Assembly: GCA_013822735.1 (NCBI GenBank) | Contig: PNKZ01000012.1 | Location: 1-64,000 of the forward strand | Direction: 5' to 3' | DNA length: 64,000 nucleotides | Source: Pirellula sp. | GTDB taxonomy: Bacteria > Planctomycetota > Planctomycetia > Pirellulales > PNKZ01 | Shown: positions 18,309 through 25,406 of the stretch, in pieces | Layout of the letters: the number at the start of each line of letters is the position of its first letter | Position numbering within the stretch: the stretch's first letter is position 1 | The notes under the pieces: model-generated | The model's input: only the letters and a program-made list of their open reading frames with translations | The model's database searches: none | Told to the model about the DNA's origin: nothing | Program-made: the position numbers and the translations under genes

Positions 18309-18944
18309 ATGGATGGTTTTCTCACGCCCCTGACGACCACGCTGCTCATCGCCGCGGCGTTGGGAATCGCCGCGATACTGTTCCTCGCTCCCAATATCTT
18401 CAGTCCTCCGAAAACAAAACGTCGACGACGACTGGGACAAGACGACGGCGCCGAAGCCCGCGTGGCAGCGGCGGCGTTGTCGGTCGCCGAACAGCAGACG
18501 TTGCCGCCCGCTGATAGCTTTCGCCGACAGGAGTTTGTGCTGGACGCCGACGCGAGTCGACTCTTCGACGTCTTAGAACATGCCGCGCCGCGACCGCTGC
18601 GAGTATTTCCTCGCGTCGCTTTGCGCAGCATCGTCGCCACGGCCGACGATCCTTCACGCCGCACTCCGGAACAGACGCGACTTCGCCAACGCTTCGTCGA
18701 CTTCGTCATTTGCGACGGAGAGACACGGCCTTTGGTCGTCGTACAAAGACTTGCAGCCGTGCCGTCGCCAGGGCAGGCCGTTCAGGAGCCGGATCGCTTG
18801 CTTCAAGCGGCGCTGGCAGGCGCGGCCTTGCCCGTGATGTACGCCGACCCGACGACCGAACTCGACGTCGAGCACTGGCGTGCCGAAATCGCGACCGCGC
18901 TCGCCAAGGATTTAAACCTGACTTCGAAGCCGGCAAGTACCTAA
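18309..18944 (+). CDS. Membrane-anchored DUF2726 domain protein
   Basis: 211 residues. A single membrane helix near the N-terminus ('LLIAAALGIAAILFLAPNIF') is followed by a basic patch and a DUF2726-like domain (about 75-205). This runs 'EFVLDADASRLFDVLEHAA', 'RVFPRVALRSIV', 'FVDFVICDGETRPLVVVQ', a pattern resembling the restriction-endonuclease-like core of DUF2726 with an Asp and a Gln on adjacent strands. The biological role of the family is unknown. The TAA stop overlaps the purD stop codon on the other strand. Confidence 0.65.
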   Translation: MDGFLTPLTTTLLIAAALGIAAILFLAPNIFSPPKTKRRRRLGQDDGAEARVAAAALSVAEQQTLPPADSFRRQEFVLDADASRLFDVLEHAAPRPLRVFPRVALRSIVATADDPSRRTPEQTRLRQRFVDFVICDGETRPLVVVQRLAAVPSPGQAVQEPDRLLQAALAGAALPVMYADPTTELDVEHWRAEIATALAKDLNLTSKPAST

Positions 18945-20287
18945 CTTCCGGCCTTGTCCGAGATGTCCTTGCGGCACCAAGCGCCGTCCCAGCGAATGGC
19001 TTTCACGGCCGTGTAGGCCTGCAGTTTCGCGGCGGGAATGGAGTTGCCTACGGCAGTCACGCCAAGCACGCGTCCGCCGTCGGTGAGCACTTGGCCGTCG
19101 GCGCCGAACGCCGTTCCCGCGTGAAACACTTGGCAATCGGCCACCTTGGCTGCTTCGTCGAGCCCGCGAATCGGCTTCCCCTTCGCATACTTGCCGGGAT
19201 ACCCTTCGCTGGCCATTACCACGCAGACGCTCGGCCGATCGTCCCACACCGGCGGTTCGATCGAATCGAGACGCCCTTCGGCCGTAGCCAGGAGCAACTC
19301 GAACAGATCGCTCTTCAAACGCATCATCAGCGGCTGACATTCCGGATCGCCGAAGCGCACGTTGTATTCAAGCACCTTCGGCCCTTGGTTCGTAATCATC
19401 AGGCCCGCGTAGAGCACGCCGCGAAACGGACGTCGCGCCCGCTTCATCGCGTGCACCGTGGGCACGAGCACGTGCTCTTCGATCCAGCTCATCATTTCCG
19501 GCGTCACGAGCGGAGCAGGGGAGTAAGCGCCCATACCGCCGGTGTTCGGGCCGGTGTCGCCGTCGAACGCGCGCTTGTGATCTTGCGCCGCCGGCAAGGC
19601 GATAATCGTCTGACCGTCGGTAATCGCCAGCACGCTCGCTTCTCGGCCGTCGAGTCGCTCTTCGATCACCAGTTGTTTTCCGGCATCGCCGAATTCCAAC
19701 TGACGACCGATCCGTTCCACGGCATCGAGCGCTTCCGCCCGGCCGGAACAAACGATGACTCCTTTACCCGCCGCGAGGCCGTCGGCCTTCACGACGACCG
19801 GCACGTCTTCGCGCTCGCGCAAAAATGTTACGGCTCGATCGACGCTGCGAAACACGCGATAGTCGGCCGTCGGAACGTCGGCGTTACGGAGCAAGTCTTT
19901 GCAGAAGACTTTGCTTCCTTCGAGTTCGGCCGCAGCGCGGGTCGGGCCAAAGATCTTCAGACCGGCCCAGATGAAGGCATCGACGATGCCGAGCACCGGC
20001 GGGATCTGGTCGCTGTTGGGCCCGAGTTTCTCTTTGAGGAATTCGGCCTTCGTCATTTCGAACACGAGCGGCGTCTCGGGGCCGACGACCGTCAGAGCCA
20101 CATCGTTCTCTTTGGCAAAGCGAATGAGCTTAGCGAACTCGGTCGACTCGATTTGCACGTTTTGGCCGACGAGAGCCGTGCCCGTATTCCCGGGCGCACA
20201 GAAGACCTTGGTGACCTTCGGGCTTTGCGCTAATTTCCACGCCAGGGCGTGCTCGCGACCGCCGCTACCGATGACCAAGACCTTCAT
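18941..20287 (-). CDS. purD: Phosphoribosylamine-glycine ligase (GAR synthetase)
   Basis: 448 residues from the ATG at 20287; upstream codons to 20317 are not conserved. Second step of the purine pathway: phosphoribosylamine + glycine + ATP to GAR. The N-domain 'VLVIGSGGREHAL', the ATP-grasp motifs 'PVVVKADGLAAGKGV' and 'TGGMGAYSPAPLVT', and the metal site 'EYNVRFGDPECQ' are intact. One oddity is an extra segment of about 24 residues (76-99) between 'VVGPETPLV' and 'GIVDAFIWAGLKIFGP', which are nearly adjacent in the E. coli enzyme. The gene is convergent with the DUF2726 gene. Confidence 0.96.
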   Translation of the reverse strand: MKVLVIGSGGREHALAWKLAQSPKVTKVFCAPGNTGTALVGQNVQIESTEFAKLIRFAKENDVALTVVGPETPLVFEMTKAEFLKEKLGPNSDQIPPVLGIVDAFIWAGLKIFGPTRAAAELEGSKVFCKDLLRNADVPTADYRVFRSVDRAVTFLREREDVPVVVKADGLAAGKGVIVCSGRAEALDAVERIGRQLEFGDAGKQLVIEERLDGREASVLAITDGQTIIALPAAQDHKRAFDGDTGPNTGGMGAYSPAPLVTPEMMSWIEEHVLVPTVHAMKRARRPFRGVLYAGLMITNQGPKVLEYNVRFGDPECQPLMMRLKSDLFELLLATAEGRLDSIEPPVWDDRPSVCVVMASEGYPGKYAKGKPIRGLDEAAKVADCQVFHAGTAFGADGQVLTDGGRVLGVTAVGNSIPAAKLQAYTAVKAIRWDGAWCRKDISDKAGS

Positions 20288-20386
20288 AACAGCCGATCCT
20301 TCCCTACACGAATCCAACGAATTGCCGAGCCTGGAAATTGTACGGAGGCGCGCCGTCGCTCACAAGGATGCCGTATGGCGGCAAGT

Positions 20387-21436
20387 TCACACGGCCGCGG
20401 CTTTAATCCGCTCAAATTGGGCTAAATACAGGTCGAGCGATATTCCGTCGACCGTCGCTGCGGCGCGCTTCGTCACTCCGTCTACGGCTCCGGCCGCGAC
20501 CAACGCTCTGAGCAAATTCCGGTGTTTGTCCGTCGTCCAATCGGCGAGGGCCATCGGCGCTTCAGGTCGTCGTGAAGCCCGCCGCGAAACGACGGCCGCC
20601 CCCAGCGCGTAGGCGCCCCAGTTGCTTACGCCGGCGGGAATCGTGTAGTCGGTGGCGATGCGACACGCAATACGCGCCGACACGTCTCCCGCGACAACGG
20701 CGCGCAGCAAGTTCCAATCGATGACGCCGCAGCCGATTTCGTTGCCACCGTCAACGACGCCGATCGTGCACGGAGGAATCGGACTTGCTCGCGACTCGCC
20801 GCTTAATTCGATTAATTCGTGTAGCGGCGCCGAGTAAGCGTCGATCGATTCACCTCGCATGTTGTGGCATACATCCCGGCCCAGTGCAGGCACGCATCGC
20901 TCGAACTCCGCAGTAATTATTGAGCGATGTTCTTCCGACGACGAGCGGGCGATGCTCTCGATCGTGTGACTCGGTCCTACCCGTTCGATGAAGACAAGAT
21001 GCGAGAATTGCTCTTGAGAATTGGCGTTTTCACTTCGCCACGCCGCAACGGCTTTGCGAGCGGATTCGTCACTGGGCGCTTGTGAAAATTCAATGACGGA
21101 CGCCTGTGACAGGCCGATCTCTGCGCATCCCGCGCGCAAGATTTCGGCCGCGTAGCGATCGGTAGCAAACTTGATCTTCATGCCGGCCGCTTGAAGCATC
21201 GACGCCAAGAATAAGGCGCCGAGCGGACCGTCAGTCTCGGCAGTTATTCGATCGTCGAGGACGACGGCAAAGCCTGTGACGATCATTACGCGATGTCCAC
21301 GGAGAGCCAAATGCTCCGCTGCACGCTGCAAATGTCCGACGCAGAGCGGCATCCCCTGAGGGTCGCGAGCCGACGCGAGACCGCGTCCGGCGGGGTCAGA
21401 TCGAACCAGCGATTCCAAGAGTTGCGGATCGTACAT
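20387..21436 (-). CDS. DUF4392 (D-glutamate cyclase-like) family protein
   Basis: 349 residues. Recognisable family segments are 'VMIVTGFAV', 'ETDGPLGALFLASML', 'VFIERVGPS', 'VVDGGNEIGCG', 'GVSNWGAYALGAAVV' and 'GAVDGVT'. In vertebrates the related DGLUCY domain converts D-glutamate to 5-oxo-D-proline in mitochondria; bacterial stand-alone members are mostly uncharacterised. No signal peptide is visible, so it is probably cytosolic. It lies 99 bases upstream of purD on the same strand and diverges from the respiratory locus across a 523-bp region that contains a CRP-like dyad. Confidence 0.75.
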   Translation of the reverse strand: MYDPQLLESLVRSDPAGRGLASARDPQGMPLCVGHLQRAAEHLALRGHRVMIVTGFAVVLDDRITAETDGPLGALFLASMLQAAGMKIKFATDRYAAEILRAGCAEIGLSQASVIEFSQAPSDESARKAVAAWRSENANSQEQFSHLVFIERVGPSHTIESIARSSSEEHRSIITAEFERCVPALGRDVCHNMRGESIDAYSAPLHELIELSGESRASPIPPCTIGVVDGGNEIGCGVIDWNLLRAVVAGDVSARIACRIATDYTIPAGVSNWGAYALGAAVVSRRASRRPEAPMALADWTTDKHRNLLRALVAAGAVDGVTKRAAATVDGISLDLYLAQFERIKAAAV

Positions 21437-21550
21437 CGAGCTAAAAAATGCCTCGTGAAGTGTCGGCCAACATCCGATAGAATGTGCTTTCCCAGGCCCG
21501 GCGACGCGTCCAGGGAGCCTTTGCTGAGGACCGTGCGGAAGCGAGCGCGG

Positions 21551-21576
21551 TTGACAATATCGTCTGTATCTATAAC
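21551..21576 (+). promoter_or_regulatory. Possible sigma-70-like promoter
   Basis: A consensus -35 TTGACA (21551-21556) is followed after 14 bases by TATAAC (21571-21576). The spacer is shorter than the optimal 17, so the pairing is doubtful. It points toward the Rieske gene and sits directly upstream of the CRP-type dyad. Confidence 0.3.
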
Positions 21577-21587
21577 AATTTGCACAG

Positions 21588-21609
21588 GATTGTGAAAAAA
21601 GTCACAATC
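21588..21609. promoter_or_regulatory. Perfect CRP/FNR-superfamily operator dyad
   Basis: GATTGTGA, six bases (AAAAAG), TCACAATC: a perfect 8-bp inverted repeat that contains the CRP core TGTGA-N6-TCACA. It is centred about 361 bases before the Rieske start and 162 bases before the divergent DUF4392 start. A Crp/Fnr-type regulator binding here could control the whole respiratory locus, the divergent gene, or both. No such regulator is encoded in the window. Confidence 0.6.
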
Positions 21610-21959
21610 TAGCCGGTATCAATTTTTCCGACTTGTGGTAAAAAACCGACTTTCCCGTTCCGGACCTTTGCGCGCACGCCGGCATTGCTGCAGTTTGCGG
21701 TGCTTCCGAGAGTGTCGTAGAGCGAATTTTGAGCGGGGTGAAGAGTAGCGTCGGCGACCTCGCAAGGCAGGGATTGAAGGCCGTACGAAACGACTTGCGG
21801 AAGTATGAGACATGCAGCGCCGATGCGGCGCTGAAAACAGAACCGCCGACACGCTCGACAGGCGAAGAACGGCTTTGCCGTGTTGCTTAGCGTTCGGTAC
21901 GTAGGACTTGTTGCTGATCGACACGATGTCGAATCGTCAACGCGGGATTGAACTTAAAC

Positions 21960-23045
21960 ATGGCAGAGCAGAAGAAGCTTTCCGTCCAGGAAATTCTCGC
22001 ACTCGCTCGAAAACAAAAAGCGGAAGCCGCCGGTGAAGCGGCGCCCGCCTCCGAACCTGCCGCCGCCGCGCCGGAAGCTGCGCCTCCGGTTGCGGAAGCC
22101 CCGGCCCCTGTTGCAGCAGAAGCTGCGCCGCCGGCTGAAACACCGCCGAAACCCGCGGCTCCCAAGCCCGCCGGCGGCAAGATGAGCGTTGCCGAAATGC
22201 TCGCGGCCGCTCGTGCACAAGGCGCCGCAAAGCCGGCCGGAGCCGCCGCCGCAGCAGCCCCGGTCCCCAAGCCGGAAGCGCCGGCCGCACCGAAGCCCAA
22301 GCCGGCGGCTGCCGAAAAGAACGAAGCGGCCCCCAAGGTCGGCGGCCCCAAAGACACGGCCAGCATCTTGGCTGCGGCTCGCAAAGGTGCGAAACCCGGC
22401 CCGATTACGAAGGCCGAAGCTGCGGCGAAGGAAAAAGCCGACCCGACGACCGATGAGAAGCCGGCGCGTGTGGCGCCGCCGATGCCGGTGAAGCCCGCGG
22501 CCGCAATGCCGAAGGCCGCCAAGGGGGCTCCGGCCGAAGATCGCCGCGGTTTCCTCACCGTGATGTTCGGCTCCATGCTCGGCCTCGGCTACTCGGCGCT
22601 TGCCCTAGCCGGCGGCCTCTGGACGCTCGGTCTCGCGCGCTTCATGTACCCGAACATCCTCACCGAGCCGCCGAGCCAGTTCAAAGTCGGCTTCCCGAGC
22701 GACTTCGCTCCGGGCAAGGTCGAAGAGAAGTTCAAGGCTCAATTCGGCGTGTGGATCGTCAACACCGAATACAACGGTCACCTCGAAATCGCCGCGATTC
22801 GCACCGTGTGCACGCACCTCGGTTGCACGCCCAACTGGCTCGAAGCGGAACAAAAATTCAAATGCCCCTGCCACGGCTCGGGCTTCTACAAAGACGGCAT
22901 CAACTTCGAAGGCCCGGCCCCGCGGCCTCTCGAACGCTACGCAATCACCCTGGCCGACGACGGTCAGCTCCAAGTCGACAAGAGCAAGTTGTTCTTCGAA
23001 GAAATGGGGCAATGGAGCGATCCGCAATCGTTCTATTCCGTCTAG
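21960..23045 (+). CDS. Rieske [2Fe-2S] protein with long repeat-bearing Pro/Ala-rich N-terminus
   Basis: 361 residues from the ATG at 21960. Residues 1-190 are Ala/Pro/Lys-rich and contain three copies of a short helical motif: 'LSVQEILALARKQK' (7-20), 'MSVAEMLAAARAQG' (76-89) and 'DTASILAAARKGA' (132-144). A DRRGF motif (194-198) precedes one membrane helix (about 202-226), followed by the periplasmic Rieske domain with cluster ligands Cys284, His286, Cys302 and His305 and the disulfide Cys289/Cys304 ('CTHLGC', 'CPCHGSG'). It carries electrons from quinol to the c-type heme or cupredoxin partner. First gene of the respiratory locus; the cytochrome b gene follows after 86 bases. Confidence 0.93.
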   Translation: MAEQKKLSVQEILALARKQKAEAAGEAAPASEPAAAAPEAAPPVAEAPAPVAAEAAPPAETPPKPAAPKPAGGKMSVAEMLAAARAQGAAKPAGAAAAAAPVPKPEAPAAPKPKPAAAEKNEAAPKVGGPKDTASILAAARKGAKPGPITKAEAAAKEKADPTTDEKPARVAPPMPVKPAAAMPKAAKGAPAEDRRGFLTVMFGSMLGLGYSALALAGGLWTLGLARFMYPNILTEPPSQFKVGFPSDFAPGKVEEKFKAQFGVWIVNTEYNGHLEIAAIRTVCTHLGCTPNWLEAEQKFKCPCHGSGFYKDGINFEGPAPRPLERYAITLADDGQLQVDKSKLFFEEMGQWSDPQSFYSV

Positions 23046-23131
23046 CCGTTCGACGAAGTCCGACTGTTCGACGAATTGACTGAGCGTCCTCGATTTCCAC
23101 CTCGTGTTCCCCAGCGACCTGCGACCCGCAC

Positions 23132-23905
23132 ATGTCCATCGGCGAGACCATTCGTAATTCGCAAATCTGGAAGAGCGTCTTTCGGCACCCGATGCCGCTG
23201 GATCGCCGCAACCGGATCGTCGTGATGCTCACGAACTTCTTCCTGCACCTGCATCCGGTGTCGGTGAAGAAGCAAGGCATCGCGCTCAGCTACACCTGGT
23301 GCATGGGGGGCGTCACGTTCTTCTTGTTCCTGGTGGAGACGCTCACCGGCGTCCTCCTCATGTTCTATTACCGGCCCACGCTCGAGTGGGCCTATAAAGA
23401 CATTCAAGATTTACGCGACGTCGTGAGCCTCGGCGTATTCCGCGAGCTTCATCGCTGGGGCGCCCACGCGATGGTCATCACCACTTGGCTCCACATGTAT
23501 CGCGTGTTCCTCACCGGCAGTTACAAACCGCCGCGCGAGTTCAACTGGGTGGTCGGCGTCATCTTGCTGCTGCTTACGCTCTTGCTCTCGTTCACGGGCT
23601 ACTTGCTGCCCTGGGATCAGTTGGCCATTTGGGCTATTACGGTCGGTTCCAACATGGCCCGGGCCACGCCGTTTCTCGGCCACGAAGGCCCCGGCCAGCA
23701 GATTCTGCACGTCGGCGGCATCGATATGATCACCAACGCTTCCGACGCGCGCTTCGCACTGCTCGGCGCCCGCTTCGTCGGCGAAGAAACGCTGAACCGC
23801 TTTTACGTGTTGCACTGCGTCGCCATTCCGTTGGCCGTCGCATTGCTCTTGGCGATCCACTTCTGGCGCGTTCGCAAAGACGGCGGCATCAGTGGTCCGC
23901 TCTAA
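23132..23905 (+). CDS. Cytochrome b6-like subunit of the quinol oxidase complex
   Basis: 257 residues, the size of b6 plus an N-terminal extension. Heme b ligands are His107/His121 and His228/His243; the 14-residue gap in the second pair is the b6-type spacing. Cys57 in 'YTWCMGG' aligns with the b6 Cys that covalently holds heme c(i)/c(n) ('FYCLGG'), and the ends match b6 closely ('FYYRPT', 'LPWD', 'GGISGPL'). Four membrane helices. It forms the quinol-oxidising core with the Rieske protein upstream and the subunit IV-like protein downstream. Confidence 0.93.
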   Translation: MSIGETIRNSQIWKSVFRHPMPLDRRNRIVVMLTNFFLHLHPVSVKKQGIALSYTWCMGGVTFFLFLVETLTGVLLMFYYRPTLEWAYKDIQDLRDVVSLGVFRELHRWGAHAMVITTWLHMYRVFLTGSYKPPREFNWVVGVILLLLTLLLSFTGYLLPWDQLAIWAITVGSNMARATPFLGHEGPGQQILHVGGIDMITNASDARFALLGARFVGEETLNRFYVLHCVAIPLAVALLLAIHFWRVRKDGGISGPL

Positions 23906-23993
23906 GCGGACGAGTTGGTAGGGAGTTTCAGGACTGGGGTCGGAGATCTCGCGGCGGCTTGCGGGCCGCGGCGGCAAACGAAGACGAACAATC

Positions 23994-25340
23994 ATGCACG
24001 GTAGCCACGCAGATTTTCTTGCTCGCATCCAGCTGGGGCTGGGGTTCTTTTACCTCTTGCTCGCGGCCATGAATTGGGTCGCTGCGCTCTTGCTGTGGCG
24101 CGACGGCCCGAAGCCGTACTTCAAACTCGGCGGTATCACGGTCACCAACGTCTTCGCGTGGCTCATCGTCGGCGGCCTGTTCTTGATCGTCGCCCCGTTT
24201 GCCATGATGGGCTCCCCGCCGGAATTCTCCGAGTCGGTAAAGCACGTCATTAACGAACTTTCCGGCCCGGTCACGCTCACCGTCGGCTCGCTCGTCGCCA
24301 TGGCGTTTCTGTTCGTGTTCCGCGGCTGGTGGACAAAGCCGCCGATCGCGTGGCTGCTGCTGAACTTCTCGCTCCTCGCGATGGGCTTGGCCGTCACCGA
24401 CGCCAACTTCTTCGAAATCGTCGGTAAGCCCGACAACGTGCCGATCGTCGGCCTCGTGTATTTGCTCGGCTTCTTTACCTGGCTCGCCACGTACAAGGCC
24501 GTGATCAACGACGACCGCATGGCGCAAGGCTTGCCGCCGATCGAAAAGACCGAAGACGAAAAGGTCCTCGTGTGGCCGGACTTGGTCTACACGGAAATGA
24601 TCTGCATGGTCGCCATGACCGCGCTCATGCTCGTTTGGGCCTTGGCCCTGCAGGCGCCGCTGGAAGAGCCGGCCAGCAGCGTGAAAACGCCCAATCCGTC
24701 GAAGGCCCCCTGGTACTTCCTCGGTCTCCAAGAAATGCTCGTCTATTACGATCCCTGGTACGCCGGCGTCGTGCTGCCGAGCATCGTCGTGTTCGGCCTG
24801 ATGGCGATTCCGTTTCTCGATTTCAACAAGGCCGGCAACGGCTACTACACGATCTCGCAACGGAAGTTCAGCTATATCGTCTTCCAAATCGGCTTCTTCG
24901 AACTCTGGATCGTGCTCATCATCCTCGGCACGTTCCTCCGCGGCCCCAACTGGAACTTCTTCGGGCCGTTCGAATATTGGGACGCGCACAAGGTGCTCGC
25001 TCAGAACAACGTCGACCTCTCGCAATACTTCTGGGGCGGCATGCTCGGCCAAGGAATGCCGAAGGCGCCGGCCGGCAGCGGCCCCGGCATGGAGTTCCTC
25101 TATATCCTCTGGCGCGAAAGCCCCGGCATCATTTTGACGCTGGCCTATCTCGTGTTGCTGCCGCCGATTCTCGCGGCCACGGTGTTCCGCGGCTTCTTCG
25201 CGAAGATGGGTCTCATTCGCTTCATGATCATGTCGAACTTGCTGCTCCTCATGATTTCGCTGCCCTTGAAGATGGTGCTCCGTTGGACCGTGAACCTGAA
25301 GTACATCATCAGCATTCCGGAATATTTCTTGAACTTCTAG
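23994..25340 (+). CDS. Cytochrome b subunit IV-like protein with N-terminal membrane extension
   Basis: 448 residues, more than twice plastid or cyanobacterial subunit IV. Residues 1-190 form about five extra membrane helices of unknown kind. From about 194 the subunit IV fold is visible ('VWPDLVYTEMICMVAMTALM', 'PLEEPASSVKTPNPSKAPWY', 'LPSIVVFGLMAIPFLDF'). The Qo-site motif normally read as Pro-Glu-Trp-Tyr is Ala-Pro-Trp-Tyr (238-241), so the usual Glu is missing. About four more helices follow, including 'GIILTLAYLVLLPPILAATV'. It is the C-terminal half of a split cytochrome b and the partner of the preceding gene. Confidence 0.88.
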   Translation: MHGSHADFLARIQLGLGFFYLLLAAMNWVAALLLWRDGPKPYFKLGGITVTNVFAWLIVGGLFLIVAPFAMMGSPPEFSESVKHVINELSGPVTLTVGSLVAMAFLFVFRGWWTKPPIAWLLLNFSLLAMGLAVTDANFFEIVGKPDNVPIVGLVYLLGFFTWLATYKAVINDDRMAQGLPPIEKTEDEKVLVWPDLVYTEMICMVAMTALMLVWALALQAPLEEPASSVKTPNPSKAPWYFLGLQEMLVYYDPWYAGVVLPSIVVFGLMAIPFLDFNKAGNGYYTISQRKFSYIVFQIGFFELWIVLIILGTFLRGPNWNFFGPFEYWDAHKVLAQNNVDLSQYFWGGMLGQGMPKAPAGSGPGMEFLYILWRESPGIILTLAYLVLLPPILAATVFRGFFAKMGLIRFMIMSNLLLLMISLPLKMVLRWTVNLKYIISIPEYFLNF

Positions 25341-25406
25341 TCGTCCGTCGCGGATTGAGTTCGCTCGTGTCGACCAAAACGGTGATCGTAGGGAAGGCCT
25401 CCTGGC

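Larger units (their letters stand above)
21437..21959. other. Long divergent regulatory region ahead of the respiratory locus
   Basis: 523 bases without a convincing gene; small antisense frames here lack codon bias. AT content is locally higher than in the genes around 21550-21660. It contains a possible promoter (21551-21576), a perfect CRP-type dyad (21588-21609), and a further long untranslated leader of about 350 bases up to the Rieske gene. Confidence 0.7.

Noticed and set aside
21619-21924. 101-codon minus-strand frame in the long regulatory region
   Set aside because: Composition is Arg/Ser-rich with no bias or motif, and it lies in the leader of the respiratory locus.
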